From assembly GCF_901709675.1 (NCBI RefSeq), contig NC_051107.1, positions 2,721,501-2,785,500 of the forward strand: a DNA stretch of 64,000 nt. Reading direction: 5' to 3'. A program made the translations under genes and the position numbers. Positions 12,339-27,300 of the stretch are shown here, in pieces (the stretch's first letter is position 1; each line of letters begins with the position of its first letter). Under the pieces are notes generated by a model. That model was not told where the DNA came from. It did not search any database and saw only the letters and a program-made list of their open reading frames with translations. Origin of the DNA: Syngnathus acus. Its lineage: Eukaryota > Chordata > Actinopteri > Syngnathiformes > Syngnathidae.

Positions 12339-15300
12339 TCACAGGATGGAGGGAATAGGGGATCGGGAGCGCCGAAGCGGGCAGGGTGATCCGTAGGGTG
12401 AGGTGACGGGAGACAACCTCAGGGTGCTACCAGCCATGCCCGCTATGTTGTTTAAGCTTCGAGATTTCTCGTAGCCTTCGGATGGGGCGTGACAAAGAAG
12501 TGAGGGTGGTGGTGGTGGTGCGGGACATGAACACACACAGGCAGGCAGGCAGGCAGGCATCCAAGTCCAGGCCGAGTGAACCATGGCAAGACAGGAGACA
12601 GGAGTGAAACAGAGCAACTATAACATTGTGTATGGTGAGAGCATGCACAGATTATTTCCCCGAACAATCACAATAAACCACAATAAAGTTAATCAATACT
12701 TTCTTGGGTCACAGATTTTTTTTTAGGGTGTATACGGTCTTGAATTAATGAGACTGTGGCAGCTAACTAGTATTAGCAAACATAATCTTACCAAACTAAC
12801 GTTAGCCTAAAAACGAGTGTCAGCTAGCTAGTGTTAGCAAACATAATCTTACTGTTACCAAACTCACATTAGCCTAAAAAACAGCATAAGCTAGCAAAGG
12901 TTAGCAAACAATCTTATTAATGTTACCAAAGGCTAAAAAACTGTGTAAGCTAGCTGGTGTTAGCAAACATAATGTTACCAAACTCACATTAGCAAAATAA
13001 TAATAATGCAAATAAAATACTGAATTAAATTTCTTGCTTTTTGATTTTCAATTGCCCACTGAAAATAAATACTGTAGTACCCAAACAAGCTAACAGTTTC
13101 GTTTTTATCTCCATTGCTAAACTACGATAAAATGATTGCTCGACTACACTGATTTTCTTCAAGAGTATGAAACTAACCCCTCTCTGAGCAGGCGGTCTTT
13201 TAACTGCTGGCCCATGGACCCAAGCCATCAATTTTCATCAGTGAATTTGTAACAAGTTTAATAACTACCCTTACAGCAACGTCTCCTCATATCACCCTAA
13301 TGGTGGGCTTTAAATATTCATATAGGTAATTCCAACAGATGGCTTTTAAAGCTATCTTGGATTGCATTGGCATAGCGAACCTCTCGATACTTGCCGAGTA
13401 GTAATTATTGAAATTCCTTGTAACTAATTACTCTTTGCTTTGTAAAAAAAGAAGGATACCAGACACGATTGTAGTCAGGTAAAAATAAAAACGCAGTATA
13501 TATAATGCATACCTGTTTTTCTTAGGCTCCCATCTGCAGGACAGTTGTAATCGCTAGCAGCAAGTAGAAAACATGTCCCCCCACTTCGGCGGTCCTGTTC
13601 CCGGGTACTCGACCTTCGCATGGGGACCCTCTCCTCTGGAGACATGGTCAGGTCGCTGCCCCCGCTGCAGTCCGCCGACAGAACTGCGAGCGGTAATGAC
13701 CATGTCATACACACTCCAACGTTAACGCTAGAATTGTTGTACCGGTTTATGAGTTGGTTACAATTTCCGTTCATTTCAACGAGAGAAGTTGTCCCACATG
13801 GGCTTACCTGAGCGGTTGCGTTCAAGTACCCGGCCGCCTTTGACGTGGCACAGGTCGCCTTGAGTGCTGTTGCAGGTGGTGGTGAGATCAGTTTTGCAGT
13901 AAGTCGGGGATCCTCCCTGTACTGCCTGAGGAATATGTTTCTTCCGCTTCTTTGGGAGCTTCTGCTTGGCCATGGCCAGGGAGTAGTACATCCCAAAGTT
14001 ATTGACGATAACAGGCACGGGCATGGCTATCGTAAGCACTCCCGCCAAAGCGCACAGTGCGCCCACGACCATGCCGGACCAGGTCTTTGGATACATGTCG
14101 CCATATCCCAGAGTGGTCATGGTCACCACGGCCCACCAGAAGCCGATGGGAATGTTCTTGAACTTGGTGTGGAGGCTCGCCGTCGGATCATTGGGCTTAG
14201 CGCCAATGCGTTCGGCGTAATAGATCATAGTGGCAAATATTAACACTCCCAATGCTAGGAAGATGATAAGCAGCAGGAATTCATTGGTGCTAGCTCGTAG
14301 CGTATGACCCAGCACTCGAAGTCCTACAAAGTGACGGGTGAGCTTGAAGATACGCAGGATACGAACAAAACGCACCACCCTGAGGAATCCCAACACATCC
14401 TTGGCAGCTTTTGAGGAAAGGCCGCTCAGGCCTACTTCCAAATAGAAAGGCAGTATAGCCACAAAGTCGATGATATTGAGCAGACTCTTAACAAATTCCA
14501 ACTTGACCGGGCAGAAGGTCACCCGTACCAGGAATTCGATGGTGAACCAGATGACGCAAACTCCTTCCACATATATGAGCGCGGGGTCAGTCTCTATCTC
14601 GTATTGAGGTCCCAAATCGGGCAGACTGCTGTTCCGCATCGCCTCCGTCTTGTTGATGACGGTATGGAACGCCTCATGGGTCTCCAAGCAAAAGGTAGTG
14701 ATGGAAACCAGGATGAAGAACAAAGATGCAAAGGCAATAAACTGCAGGAGAGAAGAGAAACACACAAGGCTCAGTTTATTTGACCCGATCGAGGGGCTAA
14801 GCCTCCTTAGAAAAATCAAGATAAATCATTAATTCTTGAGCTAGAGAGTAAACCCAGACAAGTTTAATTAACTTGCTTCAACTTAAATTGCCTCCAGAGA
14901 GGGATACAATCTATTAGCAAATGAAACAAACAGGCACTTTTCTCCGCGCTACGTGTTGACATGAGGTACGGGAATACGTATGATTCTGTTTTTAAGCACC
15001 ATTGTTGGCAATTTCCACCACCATCAAGTGAGATTATAAATAGCAACGACGCTGGGAGTCATTATGCGCTTGAGAAGTAACAAGAAAGCTCTCAGGGTAA
15101 ACACAATTTAACTTTTAGCTAACGAAATACTCTTATAGACAAAGAGAGACTACTCGGCGGAAAAAACATTTCCAGCCCATGTGAGCGAAAATACAAGTTT
15201 CCGTGGCTTTTAGGGAGAATTATTATATTCATACAACCAACCAGAAAAAGCCTATGACTAATTCAGAGACTGCAGACAATACAGCTTGGCTTTTTTATAC

Positions 15301-18300
15301 AGATGAAACATTGTTATACTTTTTCAAGTAAAGTGCATGTAAACATTTCATCGGAGTTAAAATCAGGGTATGGATTTTTCCTCATTTTTGGAAATGTCCA
15401 ATTCTCCAGTTGGCAGCAAGGGGCACCTGATCGGTTGCTACTTTTAGCACACGATTGTGAGTCATCGTTGTTATTATCCAGGAGGGTCTTCAAATGGGTG
15501 ATTCTCAGAAAGTATGGTCCGGGAGTAAGACACGAGAGCCCAAAAATTAACTCGTCATCTAAGAATATATTCAAGAAATAGTGCATGGAACTAACGTGAA
15601 AAATATATTTATAAAATATTTATATTATAAAAAAATATTTAATACATTACATTAAAAAATAAATATATAAATACATAAATAAATATTTATAAATATAAAT
15701 ATTAAATTTATATTTATAAATAAATATATTTAACATTCGTTTATAAGAATAAAACTCTTCACCATGATTGTCACGTAGCTTATTTGGGTATAAAAATATT
15801 TTTTAGCTCTAGGATCAAAATAGAAATTGCTTTTTTATACAAATGCCAAGAATATGATTGATGGTGTAAATATCATAATGAAAAATGTTTTTTCAGAAGT
15901 TAACTTACTGGCGTAAACAAAGTCAATGTCATTTTCAAATGCACCGATAAGTTTTTCTTAGCCACTAAATCAACGTCAAAGACACAACAAAGCACTTAAT
16001 TATATTACGTATTGTCTACCGCAAAAGTGACAGTCAAATCAACATCGCTTTCATTTATTTGACCCTTTTAGATGCAGTTGACGGGAGGGAGTGACTGATA
16101 TGTCCTTTTGTTTATTCATGGTGCTCTTAACCGTCACACTCGCCGGGAGTCACATTGAGGATGAACTGCTAAGCGTGTGTACTCTGCAGATTAAAGTTGA
16201 AGAAAGACAAAAATAACGCAACATAAATAGAGATATTGAGGTTAAAGATTAAGATTAAAGATTAAAGTCCCAATGATCGTCACACACACACCTGGGTGTG
16301 GTGAAATTTGTCCTCTGCATTTAACCCATCCCCGTGTGATTTTAATCCATCCCCTGGGGGAGAGGGGAGCAGTGAGCAGCAGCGGTGCCGCGCTCGGGAA
16401 TCAGTTGGTGATCTAACCCCCCAATTCCAACCCTTAACTCTGGACTTGATAGAGAGGAGACTTTTTTTGGGGATAACTGAATTCAGTCAAAATCATCAGC
16501 TGTACATGAGTGGTAGGATCCGTTTCCTAATCAAGGAATTATATTTTAATTTAAATCCAAAAAAATATTTTGGCTGACACCCACCACCCTCATATTTGTT
16601 TAGGACTTTAAAAGGCCGGGCCTGACCTGGTGAGTGACGTGGGAGCCAGCAAATGCGTGTCAATCAAGCTGCCTCTGAATTAAAAAAAAAAAAAAAATTC
16701 TCATATTTTCTGTAATTAATGACTGGAAAAATGAACGCGTTAAATTACATCTATTAATCTATTAAATCCGCTTTGGCATGCTGTGTAATCGCGGCAGGTC
16801 TGGAGGAGGGAACGACTCACGCTGAGAAACAGGCATGATGTCTATTTTTTTAATCTGGTTCTAAAATTAAACACCAGTTAAACCAATATTATGTTGTGCA
16901 TTTCACTGAATGGCTCATTAAAGCTCATTGTTGCATAATTTAACTACCACGTAATTGACTTCCATCTCTTCTCATTCTATAGAGACCGGCCTGGATAATA
17001 TAAGGTTGTATTGAAACAAAAGCGAGCTGAAAATAAAAAGCCCGGGAGAAAAAGGTCCCAGAATATCCAACAGAGGAAATTTTCCTTTCATCAAACACCA
17101 TGCGGCACACGTCTTCCCTTGATCAGCTGCCGCCATGGTAACACCACCTTCATCTTTTTTTTTTACTTTTTTTTTTGTACAGCTCAAGATGGTGAATTGG
17201 ACGATGCAGTATGGGAAGATGAACAGTGCTATTTCTTGTATTCTGTTTATATCAATGGGTGCTGCTGTTTTTGTTAGCAAAAGAGTTCCTCCTATACTGT
17301 AAGACTTCAGAAGTCAGTCAATTTTGAGGAGCAGCTTTGCTCACCCCACCCCAACTTCCTGCTGCACCAATGCCAAGTCTGGCTTCTGTTACCATGACGA
17401 CCGAGGGCAAGGGGTACAACCAGAACAAAAAGCCCTGACATCTCCGAGCTGCCATATTCTCCCCCTCAATTGTAACGTGAATCCATCGCAGTGTAATGTT
17501 TGCCCATTAACGAGCATGACAATGAAGTGACATCAATAGGCGAGCGGCACCAAAAAAAAAAAAAAAAAACAGAAGCAAAGAAAACATTTCGAAGCCACTG
17601 CACATGACAAAAGGATTTGCTGATCCCCTTGTTGTCTCCCATCATTGTCTCCTGCTGTCGCTCCCACAAACACACAAACACACACAAACACACACACCTC
17701 ATTATACAGCCGTGCCGTGACATGACAGCCAGCTCGCTAGGGGAACGCTGCTAAACCCATATTGCTTTTGGCAGCCAATTGTTTTCCACGGCTTAAAAAA
17801 AATAGCCTTTCAAAAATGTCTCTGCTCATTTGACTAATTCATTTTCGTTTTAATCTGATGTTTTAAGTGGGGGTAAAAGCTTCTGTCGACTTGTCACTGT
17901 CACACAGGGTCAATAGAAAGGCCAATTTGGAAGACTGGAGGTAATAATACAGTGGTGCTTTGACTTATGAATTTAAAGTGCTACGTGACCACACTCGGAA
18001 CTCAAAACATCTTATATTGTCAGTTTACGTATTGCTACGTCTTTTGTGTTAAAATGTTGCTTACACCACAGCATCGATGCTAATTCATTAGCTCATTTAA
18101 GAGCTACTTCAGTGTGCTAGCATTAAGCTAGCAAACTTTTGCAATACAATAGTTGTGTGTTTTGTTGACATACATTTTCTGTTGAATTAAACAAGAATGT
18201 AAGGAATAGATATGACAAAGCGTCAACGAACGTACAGTATTCATCCATTGAGACTAAATAAATGCTACGTTACAGCCTCCAAGTCAGATAAAAATAATGT

Positions 18301-21300
18301 CTTGACAGTCCCGGGGAGACTGCGATACTAAATATAACTCGGTCTCACTCGCGCTCTTTTTTGTGTTCACGTTTCTTGTTAATATTTCAGCAGCTTGCCT
18401 ATAGCTGACACGTGCCGTTGATTCATGACAGCGTGGGTTGATGTTTACACGAGAGTTCAGCGAGATGCGCAACAAATGTGCCGATGCCATGAAGGCGGCT
18501 GGTTAGCGCTGTGGTGGCTAACGCTAACCCCAAAATCTTCAGTGAAGCTAACACAATAAAATGCTCCGTTTCAGATGTTTTAAGAATAATTTAGATTAGC
18601 TTTTGATGGCTAATTAAGATATTGTACTATGCCAGTGGAAGGAATGAAAGAGTTTTTAACTGCCTTGATCTCGACATTAAAACATCTTTCCTCTCTTCTA
18701 AATGCCACATTTGGGATTTGAAAGTAATACTTCCCCATCCAGCCCCAGTCTTCACTAAAAAGTTGTGATGGAGTTTCCCACTGACGGGCCCAATTTTCAA
18801 TAAAAGACACAACCGTTTAATTTGATGTGTTTAAATCCCAGCTCCCAAATCCCGGGAGACTAAAGTTGACATTAATCACATTTCAAGGCGAGGACACATC
18901 TGAAAGTCTGACGGGATAATCTGAAACAGGGGAGGGATCAGAAAGACGTGGCCTGGATGGCAGACGTGCGGCCTCATTAGACCTCGTCTTGATATTTTAA
19001 TAGCCGGCAGCATGTCTGAGTCGTGAAGCGGTTGCCACTTTTGACAACAGGATCAGAAGAAATGAGTAAAATATACTATGACGGATAAAAACCAGTCCAT
19101 GTAGATTAATTTGTCACTTATTAAAAAGCTGCCATCCAACTGAATCTAAATAAAGTCATATAACAACTGTTGAGTCCGTTTCGTTAGCTTAATGCTAGCA
19201 AACAACGCAAAACACCATATATGGGCTAACGATTAGCATCTATGTTATAATTCTTGACGTCACAGATACCTGATGATGGAACAATAAAACTAACATGTAT
19301 TCTTTACCATCTTTAATCTATTTTTTACGTACAACTGAGGTTTGACGTTCTAAAGCTAATTTTAGTTTCTACTCAGTTTTTTTTTCTCTCTTTGGCATAG
19401 CAAACGATGTGTGCTATTTACCTTTGTGTGTCGAAACGAGATGTCTGTGGACGTCTTTCTCTGTCATGATTAAAAGCCTAGTTGGCAGGCATTTGCTCAG
19501 CCCTCCCATGATTTCCTGAATACATGAATATATTATTGTCATTAAAAAGGAAAACGTGCAATTACACGCAGAGTGGAAATGAAAGTACTAAGTGAAACAA
19601 GGCGAGCACAAGCGTGATACATCTTCCTTATTGTGTGACCACGCTCAAGGACGCACACACACTTTCCTCAAGTCTCTTGAGTGCCTACCCATCCATCAGA
19701 CGTGAAATTCGGAATTAGATGCCACAAGATGGCGGCAAAGAGCGACGAGTCTAAATGAAACTCCTCGACTCATTTTAACATAGTTCTTAGATATGAGTTT
19801 TTGGGTGACTAAGGAGCATAGAAAGAAAAATATAAACCTGCAAAACTCAAGGCTATGTGGAAATATTGCATAAAAAAAAATAAAAATAAATAAATAGCAG
19901 ATCTTTTACTTTGGTCTGCTCCATTCACTGACATAGTGCATGGCAGCAGCTAAGCGTTATTCAACATCTTTGCCGAGAGATGAGGTAGGGACATCTTCTG
20001 TTGCTATGACGATGAGGAATGGGAAAGCGGCGGTTGCGGAGCGTTGTGACAAAAGACAGAAGATGATCCGACAAAGCTTGTACCGATCGAGCTCGAGCTG
20101 AGCTGAATTTTGATGTGTCTTGACAAAGCAACATGTGAGCACAAACTTGGACCTGTGGTCTTTGCCACCATGATGTCAAAATGGAGAAAATTCATTCAGA
20201 TGTTTTGTATGTGTTTATATACCACCCAAAACAAAACAAAAAAAAATGGCATAAAAATTTCGTTGACGGCAATTGATAGCTGGCACTCCTCGTTAAAATT
20301 CCCATTGATGGTATTTCACGTCAACGGCACTCAAAGAGTTAAAAACCAACTTTAAATTTTGTATTTTAAAGGTTTCCAACCCAAAAAAATTCGGGAACTT
20401 TTTTTTCCAGCCATACTCATTACTGCCACCTGCAGAATCGGAGTGAAACGAAAGCCGCGACTGCTTTTCACATTTGTAAATTTACCGTCGGTGCGGAATA
20501 ACTGGCTAACATATAAATTATTCACATTCTGTTTTAAGGCCACAAATAAAAATCTTGTTTTGCTAGGGGATCAAAAAATACATTTAACAAAAATTTGTAA
20601 TTTATTTTGGTACCCAATTAAACTGATATTTTGTCTATTGTCCTGATCAATAAACCAGAACTGTTGACAGACAACAGTAGTTTTAGCATGATGGTTCTAC
20701 TTTTGGATCAAAACCCCAGAGAACAGTCACATTTATTCAAATGTGCAATGACAAAGTGCCAAAACGCTCTCTGGAATCAAACTTACCATTAGTGCAATAA
20801 TTGCATTTCTGTCTGAAAGCTGATTAGATAAAAAGCCTCGGAAACAAGGAGACAGCAGTAGAGAGGCAACCGAGCGCAAGGAAGGGAGCTGGCCATGCTA
20901 AAAAAAAAAAGGGAGGCATGAAAAATGGAAGACAAAAGCAGATTACAGACTTGGTGAAAGAAAAGAGCGAGACAATCGAGTGACGATAATGAATGTTGCC
21001 GCTCATTGTGGCTCGCTCGGATTCTGACCGTCCATTGTCCGACTATTGCTCTTTAAATAATACAGATAAAATGGAAAAGCTCTCATCGCCCGCGTCCATT
21101 AATCCAAATTGCACTCTGTTCTGGAAGAAAAATGTCTTTAATGATTCATGAAGCGGCTCCCATTACTATCAAACAGACTGGCAGAGTAGTAGCGCTATGC
21201 AACCAGTGAAAAGTTACGCATTTTTAATGTTTAAGTATTTAAAAAGACGAGTCATACGAGGGCAGTTTTTTTCGTTACCTGTAATCAAACACAACGTAAA

Positions 21301-24300
21301 AAAAAAATATATATTTAGAATAAAAATGTTACTTCAACTCAATCGACATTGTGCTGCTCCTTTGCGTGTGTATGTCTTGGCCACAAGGGGGCAGTATATA
21401 TTATTGTTTTATCTTACAGCTCATATCTTGAAACACTTTTAATGTACACAGTGGGCTTAACATTTTGAATTCAAAAAATCCCTTCCATCATCCACATACC
21501 AGTTTTTAGCACACATGCTAACATTTGAGCTTCACGAGTACACTGGAGCAGCCCACCAGCGGATATTTATCAACACCGGGCATTATGGCTGAACTTATCT
21601 GGCGTTTCGCATCGAGTTAAGGACAATTACCCTGGAGGAAGCGAGCGGAGCCCTGGCAAAATAGAACCGACTTCGAAGAGGAGCACACAAACAGAGAACG
21701 CAGCCCCGTAGCAATGATTATTACACAAAACACTTCCCTACATGAACTCGAGACGTATAATAAAACTAAAAATAACTCTCTGCGAACCCTGTGGCGAAAT
21801 AAACAAGGTATTATTTTACTCTGAGTTAAGACAGATTTTATTTTAAACAGTTATTCTGCATTGGAATTCTCAACGATCCAGATTCTGAACACTGTACAGA
21901 TTTTTAGTCCATGGGGAAAAAAAATATTCGCTGGTAAGAATCCCCAGATGGAGAGGTGAAGAAATGAAGACAGCAATGATAAAAACATTGCATTGTTTCC
22001 CCTGAAGGTGACAAAGATATAAGCAAGGCGACAATAGATAGAGTGACGAGATTGATGTTCGCATGAAATGAATTGCCAAAGGCGAGAACTGTAACACGTT
22101 GGAGGATATGAGAAGACATTTGTGGACAAGCACAAATGAGTTCAATAAGGGGGGGTAAAAAAAAAAAAACGGTTCTCAGAGCGTACGTTTTTTTTTTTTT
22201 TTAGGTTTTGGCTCACCATTGTGTCTGGGTGTCACCTTCTGCCATGAAAGCCTGCCAAGGAAAACAAACACTAATCCCTCCCTAGACTCTCCACTGGGTT
22301 TGTGATTTCCAAATTCTCCCAACTCAAGGTCACTGCCATCCATGGTCAGACAGACAGAGAAAGTGGGAGGCGGCTTGTAAACTCAACAAGGATATACATA
22401 AATTGTTCGCAAGTCATCATTTGCCATATTGTGGTTATAAATTGTAAGAATTGCACATTGTGGATTTGAAAAGCAACAAAATGTGTCTAAACTGGATTAA
22501 ACTGGAAAGTTTTTGAATAAAAAGGAGGACATATGTTGCCAGAGGCTTCCCATACTCCAGGGGGACAAAACAAAACCCACTTTATATGCACTATAATAGA
22601 ATAGATCTTTTTTTTTTGTATTTATTATTTTATTTTAATGTTCGGATGACGTGATATCTCAAGGCTGTTTGTGCCTTGAGGTTCAGTTAGTTCCTCCTGT
22701 TGACAAATGATCAGAGTCTGACCTCCCGCTGCAGCCATTTTACACTTTAACTCGATTCATAAACGTTCTAAAAATAAACCTTTTTGTATCAAACGTAGCA
22801 CATCTCTGGAGGAAGGCGGGGATAAAAAAGAAATGAAAAGCCATGTGAGTAAAGTAGTGCAATTAACACAAGTGTGGGGGGGGGGTTCTGGAAAAATATA
22901 CAAAATTATATACAAATACGTCTCTCGATGTAATTTGCCGTTTTATGTCAAATATGTTGCAAGTTCCTTCAAAGGGAACCAAAAATTAGGGAAAGCTCGA
23001 CCTTCCTATAATTGTGATTGTTTGATTCCCCTCGCCCCCTTTAAAGAATAACCCTGAAAGAGCCGTCTAAGAATATCCTTCTGATGGGAACAAAAAAACC
23101 TGAATGTAGGCCAAGTCAGTGAGGCACAGTCGAGGGGAAGCCAAGAGACTTGGCCAGATTTGAGTTTATTATCCCCAGTGAGTTTTTTTTTTCTGACCCA
23201 GCCCATTTCTGATTGATCGTCTCGTCTGGCTCAACAGGTGCCGCCTCATTGGCTCCCACGGAGCCCGTACTTAGAATAGTACCAGTTTTAAAAAATAAAG
23301 ATCTGGTGGTTATGTCCTTTTTTGGTGGTCTCCGAGATCATGGAAAAATTTTGGTTCCCAGGATAACACAGAAACTTCAGAAACCAAGGATACCGAGGTA
23401 AATAAAGTTTCGGATTAGTGTCTACGTATTAAGAGATGAAAGCTGCCCCGCCTAAATGTCTGGATCCAAACACTCTCTCCACCAAAACGTAATCCATTAG
23501 CATCCTCACTGAGTAATTATTAACACAGAGACGGGAGATATCCCAGGCGACTCGGGCTCAGACAAATGTATCTGCCTTGGCCCAGCTGCATACATTATTG
23601 GAACATTACGAAGCACTGGGTGTCCCATCCGCATAAAAATTGATGTGTAATCATCTTTGCTCTGTGACTTTGTCCGTCTTTGCGACAGCTCCAAACTTCT
23701 CCTGATAGATCGTCCCGAGACCTAAATCAATAATAGATCGGTGATCAGATTGAATGACCTTTTTTTTTGGTCGACCCTAAATCCCGAAGAAGATATGATC
23801 TGCAACTGAGACCAAGACTCAACTAAACTTGGAAATTGTAATTGGTACGTCTGCATGACTCAGAAAATAATTACCTCTATTCTATCCCTAACTCGTAAAA
23901 CTTGACCTTTTCTCAGGGTCTAATCACTCTTGCCTTGTTCGGGCGTCTTCTATTCCTAACATGACAGTTTTACAAGTCCTTCTTGTCATTGCCGCCAGTA
24001 TTCTCCGTCATTAAACATGAATGGTTACAGACTAGTTGGAAAGAATGATCACGATCAAGCCACTTGAGGAAACTTGAAGCCAATAAGATTTAATTTGTCC
24101 AGAGAACTTCCACTACTAGTGTAGAAAAAAAAACAAAAATAGAGCAAAGGTTTTTTTTATCAGATTGATGATGACCAGAAGTGCAGCTGCAAAAGTCGGT
24201 CCTCTTTCCGTATTGAGTAATGTGACTCATCCTACCCTTTCCCATTGCGCTACTTTACACTAAAGATGAAAAATAGACCTCTCGAAAATATCCAGTCATT

Positions 24301-27300
24301 TCATCAAACACCTCCCCTTGAAAATAAAACAACAACAGTTATTGTTTGGGTGAATTGAGGTCCCTCACACACAGACAAACCAATCATTTTGACTGAGTAA
24401 AGCCAAAAATAGTAGGACAGTTCCGACTTGGAAGAACGGACAATTAAAATGTCCCAGATTAAGACGACTTGATTTCATATACGAATAAAATTTGGTCACG
24501 GAAATAATCTTGTGACTCGAGGTATTGTAAAATCACAACTGAGACCACACGTCATTTCCACATTAAGTTTAAGTAGAAAGGTTTTCGATGCTTCAACGCT
24601 GGTCTCTTACAGTCACTTGCGTAACCTAATTCATCACAACCGATAAAGAACTTCATGAATCAGAGAGGTTGAAGGAACATTAGCGGTAGCGAATTAGCCC
24701 CCGCGGCTAGTATACAGTGGCTCGTAATAACATTTCCACAGGCCCTGAGCAGGACAGAGACACCTTTTTGTGGTAGCTAAGCATGTACGGTATATTTTTG
24801 TCAACGTCATCCCGCGATCAATACGTACACAGGAAGTGCATTAGCATTGCGGTGTGACGGCGGGAGTGGGAGAGCAAAAGCTTGCCCAGATGGCGTCAAG
24901 GCAGGGCAGCGCCACTATTGCTAACCTCCCGCCGTCTGGCGGACGAAGATCAAAACGGGCTGAAACGATTGTCGCGATAACTATAGCGACGGAAAAGGTT
25001 AGCTTAATTTCCAAATGCATAGGGTTTGATTTGTTTTGTTTTTTAAATCCTTATACGTTGTTCATTTACCATACACGAAAAGCTCTTCCTCGCCACAAAT
25101 TAGGTTGCTCACCACTGACCACTTGCGATGATCCCGATTCCCCATTTCCGTCTTTGGAAGACGGTTCTAATGGAACACGAGTTGTGGTTCGAGGCGGATC
25201 AAAAACATAATTGTCAGCGTCTGATGAGAGGGTTATATTTGAGTGTTGGTGTTTCGAGTATGATCAGAGACGGTACGGTATTTAAATGGGATATCGTTAA
25301 AGGTACGGATTGAATCAACTACTAAGTAACACGTTCTGCATAAATAGTGGAGTGATGCAGAATGGCGGTATGGTGGGCTAGCATAAACGTAGATACTTGT
25401 TCGAAAATAAAAATGGGATTCAACTCCGAAAGATCAAGAAATGTAGTACAAAAAAATAGAAAAAAAAATGCAGTTATTTTTTTCTAAACTTAGAAAAAGT
25501 TAGCTTTAGCTCAATTATGCTATCCTAGCAGTGTTAGCTAAAATGGCTACATTAGCTATTGCTAACAGCTGTAAAAACAAAAATCATGCATTCACAACAT
25601 ACTAGCAAGACCCGAACATATCCGAAAACCTATTCGGATCAAAGGTGACGATGACAAATCGCAGGAAGCGAAGGAAACCCCAAAACCGCCGAGTCATTGC
25701 GTGTCCTACGATATCACTTTCACCCAGATACTGAACCGGGACCGATTTGGAAGCAAGTAATTTGACTTTGGAAGGATTACACATTTATGCTCACTGTAGC
25801 TAAAAATCCATCCTTTTCAGCCACAGGCCTTCTCGGATGTCACTGTGACTAGAGCTCAATGACATGAAGCTATTTCGATGCCGGCCGATTAAAATGGACT
25901 CGTAAGAGTGAAATTTCATTCGACATTCTGCTCTCGGTAGCAATACTTTGACACTCCTTGTTAGCAAGCGAGCGGAGTCAGGCATGAACATCATCCTCTG
26001 CCTGGGAGTCTGATGAGCAGGTCTCGAGGGTCATTTGGGTCACCGCAAGTCTGAATTCAGTAGAGAATTACTAATAAGGTTGCTTCTGCCTGGTTGCTAT
26101 CACTGAATCGTAAAAAAAAAACTTTAGAGGGACTAAAGTCTGTTGCGAGAATTTCCATTATTATTATCAAATTGAGTTCTGTGGAGGGAGAAGCAGTACT
26201 TGACTTTCAAATGTAAATATTTTTCACTACTACATAAAGTAAAAACAGTTTCAGGCAATTTTCCATTTCTACGATACGGTTGTGGAATGCGAGTCTCAAG
26301 AAACGCATATGAGCCTGACAGTGAGAATTTCCATTATCCCTTGAAAGGAGCGAGCCTCCGGGTTGTGCAAAACGGTGCGGAAAAAATGAAAACTTTCATT
26401 CCATCTGAATGTCCTTGAGAAACATTCCGTCTTTCGGAAAAAAATACCATACGTATGAATTATTCACGTCAACTGATAGCTCTTATGAATTTCAACACAG
26501 AGGTGTCGCTTCACCGCCTCTGCTGGTGGTCCGAGCGTTCATAAATGCATGATGGAACTAAAAGCACATCGACTGTATATCTGAAAATGCCAACGGAAAT
26601 TTCCATAGACAAATTATAATTACAATAAAAATAATTTTTTGTCAGGTAATGCAATACAGTGATCCCTCGCTACTTCGCGTTTCGTTTATCGCGGCTTCAC
26701 TACATCGCAGATTTTTTTTCAAAATTAAAAATCAAAATAAAACTTCTAAATTGAGGAAACATGTCTAACCTTTAGGACAATGTTGTATTGCTCCAAATAT
26801 TCGTTTACATTCCTTTAGAAGTCTGTTTTCGCGTGTTAGCATCGTTCCGCTAACTCGTTAGCCTGCCCAGTACTTCTTGTTGGTTACCGTACTTTGCGGA
26901 TTTCACTTATCGCGGCTGGTTTTTGGAACCAATTATCCTCGGGATTACTGTATTGGTCGAAGTCCAAAAAGATGTGTTGAGTGCCCCCTATATGTCAAAA
27001 TTGGAATTAAATCTTGACTGATTCCAAAAATATTTCTTGTGGTTTTAAAAATACCACAATGAAGTCAGCACCAAACGTCGCTACGTTGAGACAAACGATC
27101 CACATAAATGAATAAATAAATCTTGCTTGCTGCCAAAATTGGCGCATGACTTGTGATGCCAAATAATTTAAAAGTTCCTTTGCAAGTGAGTGAGCAAGTT
27201 TTGCATTTGAGGAGCATGAGGAGAGACGACAGCCAAGGCAGGGAGTGCGAAAGCCTCGACGGGACGCCGTATATAGCCGGCAACTGCAATGGAACGATTC

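Noticed and set aside
13845-14243. 132-codon plus-strand frame within kcnc2 exon 2
   Set aside because: Antisense to the channel pore exon; no recognisable protein.
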